A stretch of 24,215 nt of DNA from Euryarchaeota archaeon UBA602 (GTDB taxonomy: Archaea > Thermoplasmatota > Poseidoniia > Poseidoniales > Thalassarchaeaceae). This document shows, one piece after another, positions 5,897 to 14,032 of the stretch. Within the stretch, counting starts at the first letter, position 1; each line of letters starts with the position of its first letter. The notes below the pieces were generated by a model that was not told the DNA's origin, made no database searches, and was given only the letters and a program-made list of their open reading frames with translations. Made by a program: the position numbers and the translations under genes. The stretch is taken from assembly GCA_002498455.1 (NCBI GenBank), contig DAHO01000037.1, forward strand, positions 1 through 24,215, in the 5' to 3' direction.

Positions 5897-7432
5897 ATGT
5901 GTGGCATCATCGGTGTCGTCGCCCAAGTCGGGACCCCTGCGTCACCTATCATCTACGACGGACTTACTGTTTTGCAGCACCGCGGACAGGATGCTGCCGG
6001 AATCGTGACTTGTGATGGAGAGCAACTATTCCAGAGGAAGTCAAACGGCCTGGTTCGAGATGTTTTCCAACAGCGCCACATGGAAACCTTGGCTGGACAT
6101 ATGGGGGTCGGTCACGTCCGATACCCCACTGCTGGAACATCTTCTTGCGCTGAAGCCCAACCGTTCTACACCAATTCACCGCATGGAATTTCACTTGCTC
6201 ACAATGGCAACTTGACCAATGCCGATGAACTGAGAACAAAACTGTACAGGGAAGACCTGAGACACGTTAACACCAACAGTGACTCTGAAGTATTGATGAA
6301 TATCTTCGCACATGAATTGCACAAGCGAGGAAAAATGTACATTGGTGAAGATTTACATCTTGATGTGGCCGATATTTTCCATGCGGTCGCCAAGGTCCAC
6401 GAGAGGTGCCGTGGTGGTTACGCCATCATCGCCATGATTACTGGCTATGGGATTCTCGGATTTCGCGATCCATGGGGAATTCGCCCACTGATTTTAGGTC
6501 GACGTGAGGGTGTAAATGGCGGAGAGGAGTGGGTTCTCGCCTCGGAATCTGTTGCCTTGCAAGCATTGGGTTGTGAAATCGTCAGAGACGTCGACCCAGG
6601 TGAAGCCGTTTTCATCACAGCAGGGGGGCAGTTCTATGAGAAACAATGTGCAGAATCCCCAACTTATTCGCCTTGTATTTTCGAACATGTTTACTTCGCA
6701 CGCCCAGACTCAATCATCGATGGAATTAGTGTACATCGTGCAAGATTGAAGATGGGGCGAAAACTCGCATCTAGAATCCCAAAAGAATTCCCAGATTCAA
6801 ACATTGATGTGATCATCCCCGTCCCAGACAGTGGTCGAATTGCTGCAATGGAGTTGGCCAAGGATCTGGGTGTCCCGTTTCGTGAAGGATTTGTGAAGAA
6901 TCGTTATGTTGGCCGTACATTTATCATGCCAGGACAAGCGATTCGAAAAGACAGTGTGCGCAAGAAACTAAATCCAATCCCTTACGAGTTTGAGGGTAAA
7001 AACGTGCTATTGGTTGACGACAGTATCGTTCGAGGAAATACGAGTGCGAAAATCGTTCAAATGGCGAGGGATGCTGGTGCTAACAAAGTCTTCTTTGCCA
7101 GTGCAGCACCCCCGGTTATTCATCCAAACGTGTATGGAATCGACATGCCAGCCAAGACTGAATACATCGCTCATGGCCGTACGCAAGAACAAGTAAGTGA
7201 GAAAATCGGTGCAGACTGGTTGATTTATCAAACATTGGACGACCTCATTGATGCCTGCAGTGGCGGTTCGCGAAATATCGACACGTTCGACACTTCTTGC
7301 TTCAATGGTGAGTATGTAACAGGAGACATTGATTCTGCCTATCTTGAGAAATTGGAAAAATCTCGCAATGATGCTGCAAAGTCAGCTCAGATCAAGAATG
7401 ATGAGATTATCGAAATCCATAACGAACCCTGA
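5897..7432 (+). CDS. purF: Amidophosphoribosyltransferase PurF, E. coli-like
   Basis: The enzyme makes 5-phosphoribosylamine from PRPP and glutamine, the first step of purine synthesis. The start MCGIIGV places the catalytic Cys directly after Met, as in N-terminal-nucleophile amidotransferases. Glutaminase motifs LTVLQHRGQDAAGI, GHVRYPTAG and LAHNGNLTN follow, and the PRPP loop LLVDDSIVRGNTS lies around residues 370-382. The length of 511 and many blocks (FVKNRYVGRTFIMPGQ, NVYGIDMP, FNGEYVT, a C-terminal EIHNEP) resemble the gammaproteobacterial enzyme of about 505 residues rather than the archaeal/Bacillus type. The Fe-S cysteines of the Bacillus type are absent, and there is no propeptide. 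It heads a plus-strand run with the ThiI-like gene six bases downstream. Confidence 0.96.
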   Translation: MCGIIGVVAQVGTPASPIIYDGLTVLQHRGQDAAGIVTCDGEQLFQRKSNGLVRDVFQQRHMETLAGHMGVGHVRYPTAGTSSCAEAQPFYTNSPHGISLAHNGNLTNADELRTKLYREDLRHVNTNSDSEVLMNIFAHELHKRGKMYIGEDLHLDVADIFHAVAKVHERCRGGYAIIAMITGYGILGFRDPWGIRPLILGRREGVNGGEEWVLASESVALQALGCEIVRDVDPGEAVFITAGGQFYEKQCAESPTYSPCIFEHVYFARPDSIIDGISVHRARLKMGRKLASRIPKEFPDSNIDVIIPVPDSGRIAAMELAKDLGVPFREGFVKNRYVGRTFIMPGQAIRKDSVRKKLNPIPYEFEGKNVLLVDDSIVRGNTSAKIVQMARDAGANKVFFASAAPPVIHPNVYGIDMPAKTEYIAHGRTQEQVSEKIGADWLIYQTLDDLIDACSGGSRNIDTFDTSCFNGEYVTGDIDSAYLEKLEKSRNDAAKSAQIKNDEIIEIHNEP

Positions 7433-7438
7433 GGTGAT

Positions 7439-8293
7439 ATGATGGGCCAATGGATGGTCCGCATTGGGGAATCCATGCTAAAATCCAGGCCGGTTCGCAA
7501 ACAATTCACGCGAGTCTTGATTCAAACCCTCATTGCTCAATGTCGACTTCGGGGTGCGAAGATTGAAATTCGTGCTGATGGAGGAATCGTCTACGTTCGT
7601 GGAGACCAAGAAGATGAAATTGTGGATGCTCTAAAGCATACATTTGGTGTAAACGCTGTCGACCCATTTACCGAAATTGGACTGGATCCTGAAGCGGTTG
7701 CCGAATTGGCACTTGAGCGAAATCCCAACCCATCCGGTACCTTCGCAGTAAAGTGTAGACGGTACGGAGAAAGAGGCGAGTGGACCAGTCAATCATTTGC
7801 GAGTACTGTCGGTGCAAAGGTTCTCGAAAAAGTCGATTTGAAGGTCAATTTACGGAATCCTGATTGGGCCCTTCGGGTCGCTTTATTCCCCGACAAGGTG
7901 CATCTCCTCGGCACCCGATTCATGGGTCCAGGAGGCTTGCCCTCGGGCGTTCAAGGACTGGTTTTAGCCAATTTGGAATCTGAGGAAGACATGCTTTCAG
8001 CTTGGTTGATGATGCACAGAGGATGTCGGATTAAACCCATCACTGGTTCTGCGAAGTCACTTGAAAAATGGGATCCAGCCCTAGCCTCACAGAGATACAG
8101 CACACAATTGGTAACGGGCCCCGGTGGGGTCTCAAATCCAGAGCCATGGGGGATCGTAGCTTACGAGCTCGCCGAAGCACCAACAAGCATTGGCGAAGGT
8201 GAAGATGTACGGACGCCCCTAGTGTATTTGGAGCCACTCGTGGGATGGAGCGAAAGCGAAATTGAGGACCTAAGAACCAAGGTGTTTTCCTAA
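7439..8293 (+). CDS. ThiI-like THUMP-domain protein with degenerate PP-loop
   Basis: The protein follows ThiI (tRNA 4-thiouridine synthetase): an N-terminal ferredoxin-like domain (MVRIGE...RPVRKQF, residues 6-23), a THUMP domain (about 75-165) with PGGLPSGVQG at 164-173, then a PP-loop-like segment. ThiI normally has the ATP-binding SGGxDSxVA next; here the aligned positions read NLESEEDMLSAWLMMHRG (178-195), so the PP-loop is lost while the following helix is kept. The C-terminal LEPLVGWSESEIEDL resembles the end of the ThiI adenylation domain, but the middle is shortened and there is no rhodanese domain. It probably binds tRNA without adenylating it. The start may be the second ATG (7442), which sits four bases from the AGGTGA sequence. 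Only six bases separate it from purF. Confidence 0.7.
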   Translation: MMGQWMVRIGESMLKSRPVRKQFTRVLIQTLIAQCRLRGAKIEIRADGGIVYVRGDQEDEIVDALKHTFGVNAVDPFTEIGLDPEAVAELALERNPNPSGTFAVKCRRYGERGEWTSQSFASTVGAKVLEKVDLKVNLRNPDWALRVALFPDKVHLLGTRFMGPGGLPSGVQGLVLANLESEEDMLSAWLMMHRGCRIKPITGSAKSLEKWDPALASQRYSTQLVTGPGGVSNPEPWGIVAYELAEAPTSIGEGEDVRTPLVYLEPLVGWSESEIEDLRTKVFS

Positions 8294-8338
8294 TCATTCT
8301 GGCGGCACTCTCAAGATGTTGACCTTGAGTCACGAGCC

Positions 8339-9964
8339 ATGCCGATGGTCATCGACCCGATTTCGGAAATTGAGTGTGAGACCATCGTTCAGGCCATCGA
8401 TGTTTCATCGGATGGGAAGTGGATGGTATGGGGGAGTGAGGATGGAACTGTTCGGATTCTCGACATGTCAAATTCCCCAAAACCTCTGGAACCGTTTAAT
8501 GTTGAAGATTCAGTCACTAATATCCGTTTTGCGCATGGAGAGATGATTGTTGTCGGGACCCATACCTGCGATGTGTACGGCCATGAACGCTTGGGAGGAA
8601 GGCGGTGGACCCATTCTGTTGGGGGTGGGTGCGACCTGATGGACATCTCAAACAATGGCACTCTGATTGCATGTATCGATGGTGGCCGTCACGTTCACAT
8701 CATGACTGAGAATGGTGTTCAGCGAGGCCGATTTTCTTCAGGCGAATTGATTGGACTCACGGTCGCAAGTGATGGGACTGGAATCGCGGTAAACGATGAC
8801 GAGGGGCACGTATACGTCCTCGATTCAAGTGGAAACCTACGCTGGAAAAGAACACCTGTACAAGACGATGGTGAAATGATTTCATCGATGTGTTTTCTGC
8901 ACGATGGTTCTCTCCTACTGTGCCGAGAAGTCATGGGTATCACGCCTTCCGAAATCGCACAAATCGCGCTTGAGAGATGGTCTTCAATCGGCGAACTACT
9001 TCATTCAGAAGAAATTCGATCGCGCAGTGTGTGCTTGGTAGCGGATGGAATGGGAGCCATTTCAGGTCATTTTGATGGTACTGTTGTCAAATTGACAGAG
9101 GATTTGTCACAGCAGCCGTTATGGAAATCCATGTACACGATTAACGACTTACGCCGTCATGGAGAAGATTTACTGGTTGCATCTTGGTTCTACCTGCATC
9201 GAATCGATGCTGATGGTGAAGAAGTTTGGAGATGTGAACATAGCGGTTTGGTCGAGTCAATCGTATCGAACCAAGATGGAACACGAATCGCATTGAGTGG
9301 TGATAACCAAAATGATTACACCCGTGAAAATCGAATTCTTTGGATTGACCCCAACGCCACACCCTATGCCCTTTCTGCGGACTCTGAAATCGATGCTGAC
9401 TTGCTCGAATTTACTGAAGGTGCGGAATTGAAATCTCCAGTGGCTAGTGCTGATGACGATCTGTATGCCGATGATGGACAAGACATGGCATCGTTCCTGA
9501 CACCTGAAGAACAACAGAAACTGAACGCGGGAAGACCTTCAATCGATGACTCCGAATTGTTTGCTATGTTGGACGATGAGATTGAGCAGATGGCAAAAAT
9601 CGAAGAGGACGATACCGACTTAATGGTAGGTCTTTCAAATGATGATTTCATTTCACATGTCCCTCCCTCTGCGGATGCAGGAACCGATCAGATTGTCGAT
9701 GCCACCCAAGATGGGACGGCAATCGTTCTGTTGGATGGTTCAGCCACCTCACCTGGAAGCCAGGGGATTGAGCAATGGATTTGGCGTGATGGTATGTCGA
9801 AAAAAATAGGAGATACTCCGATGGTTAAGGTACGCCTACCGATTGGCAACCATACGTTCACTTTGACGGTCAGTGATCCGGCTCGAGAGAGTAGTACGGA
9901 TACGATTACGGTTCAAGTCCAAGGGACAACCCGAGAGGATACCTACGATTTATTGGATGATTAA
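8339..9964 (+). CDS. Cytoplasmic beta-propeller protein with C-terminal PKD/Ig-like domain
   Basis: Residues about 15-345 contain repeated WD/PQQ-like blades (DVSSDGKWMVWGSEDGTVRI, then ISNNGTLIACIDGG, VASDGTGIAVNDDEGHVYVL and DGTRIALSG), an even spread consistent with a six- or seven-bladed propeller. A strongly acidic linker (about 350-435) contains a helical stretch ELFAMLDDEIEQMAKIEEDD. Residues about 442-527 resemble a PKD/Ig-like sandwich (PPSADAGTDQIV, then LDGSATSPGS, WIWRDG and FTLTVSDPARESS). The protein has no signal peptide or membrane segment, so it should be cytoplasmic, although PKD-type domains are usually extracellular. The function is unknown; a scaffold role is inference. 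Its stop overlaps the convergent esterase gene through TTAA. Confidence 0.75.
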   Translation: MPMVIDPISEIECETIVQAIDVSSDGKWMVWGSEDGTVRILDMSNSPKPLEPFNVEDSVTNIRFAHGEMIVVGTHTCDVYGHERLGGRRWTHSVGGGCDLMDISNNGTLIACIDGGRHVHIMTENGVQRGRFSSGELIGLTVASDGTGIAVNDDEGHVYVLDSSGNLRWKRTPVQDDGEMISSMCFLHDGSLLLCREVMGITPSEIAQIALERWSSIGELLHSEEIRSRSVCLVADGMGAISGHFDGTVVKLTEDLSQQPLWKSMYTINDLRRHGEDLLVASWFYLHRIDADGEEVWRCEHSGLVESIVSNQDGTRIALSGDNQNDYTRENRILWIDPNATPYALSADSEIDADLLEFTEGAELKSPVASADDDLYADDGQDMASFLTPEEQQKLNAGRPSIDDSELFAMLDDEIEQMAKIEEDDTDLMVGLSNDDFISHVPPSADAGTDQIVDATQDGTAIVLLDGSATSPGSQGIEQWIWRDGMSKKIGDTPMVKVRLPIGNHTFTLTVSDPARESSTDTITVQVQGTTREDTYDLLDD

Positions 9965-10620
9965 TCCAAGATACTTGCCAGGAATTCACCAACACGGTTG
10001 ATTTCGGGCATGCAAACTTCATGGAACATCGGATAGGATTCGAATTCAACAGACCAACCATGCTCTCGCAAGAAGGCAACACTCTGTTCGCCGGCAGTAA
10101 ACGGAACCATGTCATCTCGGATACCGTGACACAGCAATATTCGAGCCTCTCGATTGGCATCAGAAGATGATTGAATATGCTGTTCTGGGAATAATAAGTA
10201 GCCTGAAAGACAGACCATACCGGCAATTCGATGGGGGAATCGACAACCGGTGAAGAGCGACATCGCACCACCTTGACTGAATCCCACCAATACGATCCGA
10301 TCGTAAGGGATGCCCCTATTGTGCTCGGATTCAATGATTTCAGCGATGATTTCAGAGGATTCTTGTGCCTCGATTGGACATTCTCTCTCTCCTTCTGATT
10401 GCCCTGCAAGGTATCGGATATCAAACCAAGATGGCATCTTCCATCCGTTGTTCAAAGTGACAGGACGAACTGGTGCATTCGGGAAAATCCAACGTGTCCC
10501 AGGGCGAGAAATAAGCCTAGGCATGTCCACAAAGTCGTAGGCACTTGCACCCAATCCATGCATCCAGATGATTGACGCATCGTGAGATGTAGAGGGTTCG
10601 ACCACGAGGGGGTCGGTCAC
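9961..10620 (-). CDS. Alpha/beta-hydrolase, carboxylesterase/phospholipase family
   Basis: The 219-residue size fits the abhydrolase_2 group of bacterial carboxylesterases and acyl-protein thioesterases. IIWMHGLGASAYDF forms the oxyanion region, VGFSQGGAMS contains the nucleophile serine (GFSQGG), HGIRDDMVP supplies the acid and YPMFHEVCMPE the histidine, so the catalytic triad is complete. There is no signal peptide, so it acts in the cytoplasm, probably on small acyl or lysophospholipid esters; the exact substrate cannot be read. It lies nine bases after the etfA stop and may be part of that transcript. The family is mainly bacterial, so transfer is possible. Confidence 0.88.
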   Translation of the reverse strand: MTDPLVVEPSTSHDASIIWMHGLGASAYDFVDMPRLISRPGTRWIFPNAPVRPVTLNNGWKMPSWFDIRYLAGQSEGERECPIEAQESSEIIAEIIESEHNRGIPYDRIVLVGFSQGGAMSLFTGCRFPHRIAGMVCLSGYLLFPEQHIQSSSDANREARILLCHGIRDDMVPFTAGEQSVAFLREHGWSVEFESYPMFHEVCMPEINRVGEFLASILD

Positions 10621-10629
10621 AAAATCATC

Positions 10630-11529
10630 TCAGAGGTTGGACAGAGCTTCGGCCAATGCTGGTAGTGCATCTTCCCAAGTCGCAACAATTCCGTAATCAG
10701 CGATACCAAAAATGGGTGCATCAGCATCCTTGTTGATGGCAACGATGTACTTTGATGAACGCATGCCTGCAAGGTGTTGGATGGCACCCGAGATTCCGAC
10801 AGCGATGTATAGGCTAGGATTGACTGTCTTACCCGTTTGTCCAACTTGGATACTGTGAGACATCCCCCACTCATCGACGACTGCTCTTGACGCACCGACT
10901 GCAGCACCCAATTGATCTGCAATCGCTTCAAGGTGGCTGAAATTTTCGATACTACCCATACCTCGACCGCCCGAGATGACAATGTCTGCATCTGCAACAT
11001 CAAGACGCTCAGTGGCTTTGGCAATGGCCTCCTTGACAGATGTGGCAACATCTGCACTCTGATTCACGGTACTGACTTCGGCACTACCACCATCTGCGGC
11101 TGCTGTGAAGGTGTTTGGTCGTAGGGTTAGGATTGTATCATCCGCTACAGTCAAGGTTTCCATAGCCTTACCCGAATAAATCGGGCGTGTCACGGAATTA
11201 CCATCGATACTCGTGACGTCTTGCACCACAGCAACACCTTTGGAGGCACCCATACGCGCAGCGATTTCTCGACCCATGGCTGTAGAGGCTGCAAAAATAC
11301 GCCCCTCGGCTACAGAACCAAGAGCAGAGGCCCATGAGCCACCATCGAATGCTGAAAAGCAATCGCCTTCAACCGAGATGACCTTTGCAACTCCGGCAAT
11401 AGCGGCTGCTTCACTCGCTCCAATGCCACCTGGGCAAAGAACTGTTGCGTTGCCCCCTGCTGCGCCCACGAGTTGGGCTGTGACGGGGTGTAGACTGTTT
11501 CCTGAAATTTCTGCAATGACTGTTACCAT
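10630..11529 (-). CDS. etfA: Electron transfer flavoprotein alpha subunit
   Basis: The C-terminal FAD domain is diagnostic: SGGRGMGSIENF, LGAAVGASRAVVDEWGM, VGQTGKTVNPSLYIAVGISGA, QHLAGM and INKDADAPIFGIADYGIV. The N-terminal half is the Rossmann-like domain that faces the beta subunit. At 299 residues it is slightly shorter than many bacterial forms of about 310-320. It pairs with the etfB product and passes electrons from acyl-CoA dehydrogenases to the membrane quinone pool; the ETF:quinone oxidoreductase is not in this window. A GGAGGA ribosome-binding sequence precedes the ATG, 12 bases after the etfB stop. Confidence 0.96.
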   Translation of the reverse strand: MVTVIAEISGNSLHPVTAQLVGAAGGNATVLCPGGIGASEAAAIAGVAKVISVEGDCFSAFDGGSWASALGSVAEGRIFAASTAMGREIAARMGASKGVAVVQDVTSIDGNSVTRPIYSGKAMETLTVADDTILTLRPNTFTAAADGGSAEVSTVNQSADVATSVKEAIAKATERLDVADADIVISGGRGMGSIENFSHLEAIADQLGAAVGASRAVVDEWGMSHSIQVGQTGKTVNPSLYIAVGISGAIQHLAGMRSSKYIVAINKDADAPIFGIADYGIVATWEDALPALAEALSNL

Positions 11530-11541
11530 GATTATTCCTCC

Positions 11542-12294
11542 TCAAATCACCTTCGCTTCATCACGCAGTTTAGCAACCACAGTCGGGACATTTTCAGCAC
11601 CCTCAAATTTCTGCCCTGCGGATTTTTCGGCCGGTGGAGATTGATTTTCTAGACTGATTGATGCTGAACCGATGTCCAATCCCAAGTCAGCAATGGTTAG
11701 CGTTTCCACCGCCTTTTTCTTGGCCATCATAATACCCTTGACGTTCGGTCGACGAAGTTCTGTGCTCATTTTGTCGAATGCGATGACACAGGGCGCAGAG
11801 ACGCTGACCCGCTCCATCCCACTTGAACTGGGGCGCAATGCCATGAACCCTGAGGCGTCACCGGTCAATTCACTGACCATAGTCACACAACCTGCACCCA
11901 TCATTTCTGCAACACCGGGACCCGTTGATCCCGCATTGGTGTCGGCCGCTTGCTTGCCACAGAAGACTACTGTGGCTCCGGATTTCTCAACCGCGGCCGC
12001 TAGGATGGTCGCAATTTGATTTGAATCGAGTGCTGAAAGGTCGTCAACCATGATGTGCATGAGATCTGTTGCACCTACCGCCGCAGCATCGGTCAACATC
12101 TTTTTGGCACGCTCAGGTCCACAGGTGATGGCTGTAATCGAGCCGCCTTGTCCCAAAGCTGCTTCCAAGGCATACTCGTCAAAGGGGCTCATGGACCACT
12201 TGTTCACGGCACTTTCATCGACACGACCACCACTAACCACAATCTTCGCATTCGTATCTGGGACTTGTTTCATTAGAACTGCAATATCAGCCAT
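11542..12294 (-). CDS. etfB: Electron transfer flavoprotein beta subunit
   Basis: The start DIAVLMKQVPDTNAKI and the later blocks WSMSPFDEYALEAAL, VVFCGKQAADTNAGSTGPGVAEMMG and ELRRPNVKGIMMAKKKAVETL are classic ETF-beta. The enzyme forms the heterodimeric FAD carrier with EtfA. I choose the ATG at 12294 (250 residues) because AGGTGA ends five bases upstream; a GTG at 12303 would place the ribosome-binding sequence inside the gene. That ribosome-binding sequence lies in the 3' arm of a 7-bp hairpin (12298-12314). It sits 68 bases downstream of the HMG-CoA synthase stop, and etfA follows after 12 bases. Confidence 0.95.
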   Translation of the reverse strand: MADIAVLMKQVPDTNAKIVVSGGRVDESAVNKWSMSPFDEYALEAALGQGGSITAITCGPERAKKMLTDAAAVGATDLMHIMVDDLSALDSNQIATILAAAVEKSGATVVFCGKQAADTNAGSTGPGVAEMMGAGCVTMVSELTGDASGFMALRPSSSGMERVSVSAPCVIAFDKMSTELRRPNVKGIMMAKKKAVETLTIADLGLDIGSASISLENQSPPAEKSAGQKFEGAENVPTVVAKLRDEAKVI

Positions 12295-12297
12295 TAT

Positions 12298-12314
12298 CAT
12301 CACCTACGGTGATG
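12298..12314 (-). promoter_or_regulatory. Hairpin covering the etfB ribosome-binding sequence
   Basis: On the minus strand CATCACC-GTA-GGTGATG folds into a perfect 7-bp stem with a three-base loop, and the 3' arm contains the AGGTGA-like ribosome-binding site. The arm ends three bases before the etfB ATG. This could limit initiation unless the stem is opened; with only a short repeat, chance is possible. Confidence 0.35.
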
Positions 12315-12362
12315 CGCCAACGAATCCCGTCTATGAACGATTCCCATGAGGCCCCTGAAAGA

Positions 12363-13922
12363 TTACTCGACCCAAGCATAGGTTCGAGCACCCTCGAGTT
12401 CACCTTCTCCACCCTCGATTTCAACGAGGGCAAATTCACCTCTAGGCTTCAGAACACTGCCTTCATGAATGCCTTTGTGAAGCAACTCGTAGGTTACTTG
12501 GTCGATGGCCATTCTACCTGCCATACGCTCAAACAGATTCCAACTGGCGACCACTTCTCTCCAGCGATCACTGACGATGCCCTCGAATACCTTCGCTTTC
12601 GCACCAGAACCGTATCCACAAAGACCAAATTGACGGCCATCAAGTGGACTGTCGGCCTCATAATCGGACTCAAAGGTCGACATCATGGCCAAGAAGATTG
12701 AACCCGTGTATTGATTGCCAATCAGAGAGCTTGCACGCTGACCTTTTTCGATACGATCTGCATGGAAATCGCGATATGCCTGCGTCTTGGATATACTGCG
12801 TCGATACCCGTCCATGGCTTTGGCATGTTCAGCTTGTCCCTCGGGAGTATCATCAAAATCATCGATGCTGGGGGGCAGGCCGATTTCCGTTTCGACATCG
12901 GCCCATGAAGCGCTTCCACGTCGTTCGTAAGCAAAGACAGCTGGGAACATTCGCTTTGCTTGGAATGCATATGGCAAATGCATGATGATACGTGCCCAAT
13001 CTTCGGTTAGTACGGTTTCTCCATCCGGATCCCATCGGCCATCTGTAATGGCTTTTGAACGGAAATCTCGGAAGGCCTCTTCGACGGCATCTTGGTAACA
13101 CTGATTACTGAATTGACCATCAAATACTGGTTCATCACGATGAACTTGTACACGATCGACTCCATGGCTGAAGATGCCCATTCTACGTACAGTAGATTCA
13201 GGGAGATGGCGTACCATGCGGTCTACCATGCCTTCCTTGATTGATGCGCCTGTTTCTCGAGCCAATTGGACCACGTGTGAAATCACTGATTTGATGGAGA
13301 CCTCGCGTCGAGGTTTGAAGAAATCGTGTACGGGTGACGTGGATACGCCCCAACGATCTGGTATGGAAATCAGTCTTGGGTTGTGACGAATCAATAACGC
13401 CCCACCACCGGCGCCCTGAGTATATTCTCCAGCGGATTCCAAATCATACTTTGCGTTGTCACTAAAGACGACGATGCCGATTCGATCATCTTCTTCGCCT
13501 CCTCGTGCGACCCAATCAAGTGTGTTGTGCAGGGCATCGACCGCCCCAATACAAGCAAATGTCATGTCCACAACGTCACAATTTCGGAAACAATCTTCAC
13601 CGAATCTTCCACTGTAACGCTGTGTAAGCATGTCGAGAATGTAGGTCGCAGTGGGCTTGGCACCATCTAGAGCACTTTCAGTTCCCAAATACATCCGACC
13701 GATTTGGGTCGGCTTGATTCCATTTCGGTCGATTAGGCGTGTAACGGCGTTGGCACCCATGGTTGCAGTATCTTCGTGCACATCCGGTATAGCCATGGCC
13801 GAAAGGCCCAGCCCTTTGTTCAATTTCCCATAATCCGCATCCCGCATTTCTGCAAAATCCTTCATGTCAAGATACAACTTAGGAAAATGGATTGCAATAT
13901 CATCAATACCCACTTCAGACAT
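12363..13922 (-). CDS. Hydroxymethylglutaryl-CoA synthase, long form
   Basis: This enzyme condenses acetyl-CoA and acetoacetyl-CoA to HMG-CoA, the entry to the mevalonate pathway that supplies archaeal isoprenoid lipids. The catalytic triad is visible: E82 in YLGTESALDG, C124 in TFACIGAVDAL and H315 in MHLPYAFQAKRMFP. The block GNQYTGSIFLAMMS (around 402-415) and HDFFKPRR (199-206) also fit. At 519 residues it is far longer than the usual archaeal enzyme of about 350 and closer to, or beyond, the eukaryotic/bacterial long type; extra segments lie around residues 335-395. GGGGAG sits eight bases before the ATG. It follows tyrS by 110 bases and precedes etfBA. Confidence 0.92.
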   Translation of the reverse strand: MSEVGIDDIAIHFPKLYLDMKDFAEMRDADYGKLNKGLGLSAMAIPDVHEDTATMGANAVTRLIDRNGIKPTQIGRMYLGTESALDGAKPTATYILDMLTQRYSGRFGEDCFRNCDVVDMTFACIGAVDALHNTLDWVARGGEEDDRIGIVVFSDNAKYDLESAGEYTQGAGGGALLIRHNPRLISIPDRWGVSTSPVHDFFKPRREVSIKSVISHVVQLARETGASIKEGMVDRMVRHLPESTVRRMGIFSHGVDRVQVHRDEPVFDGQFSNQCYQDAVEEAFRDFRSKAITDGRWDPDGETVLTEDWARIIMHLPYAFQAKRMFPAVFAYERRGSASWADVETEIGLPPSIDDFDDTPEGQAEHAKAMDGYRRSISKTQAYRDFHADRIEKGQRASSLIGNQYTGSIFLAMMSTFESDYEADSPLDGRQFGLCGYGSGAKAKVFEGIVSDRWREVVASWNLFERMAGRMAIDQVTYELLHKGIHEGSVLKPRGEFALVEIEGGEGELEGARTYAWVE

Positions 13923-14032
13923 ACTTGCTCCCCCTGAGCGTGTTGCGCCGCGTCCACTTCACCTATCAATGATGCCCCGACTGAAAGCGACAGATTACGT
14001 TCATCGTACAATGTTGGTCACGCCACCCAAAC

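Noticed and set aside
9906..10424. 172-codon minus-strand frame overlapping the esterase
   Set aside because: The esterase frame has a full catalytic triad on the same strand; this frame is its shadow.
13923..14032. Possible RNA gene in the 110-base gap between tyrS and HMG-CoA synthase
   Set aside because: No tRNA-like arms, no strong stem and no open frame of interest; only the GGGGAG ribosome-binding sequence of the synthase is clear.
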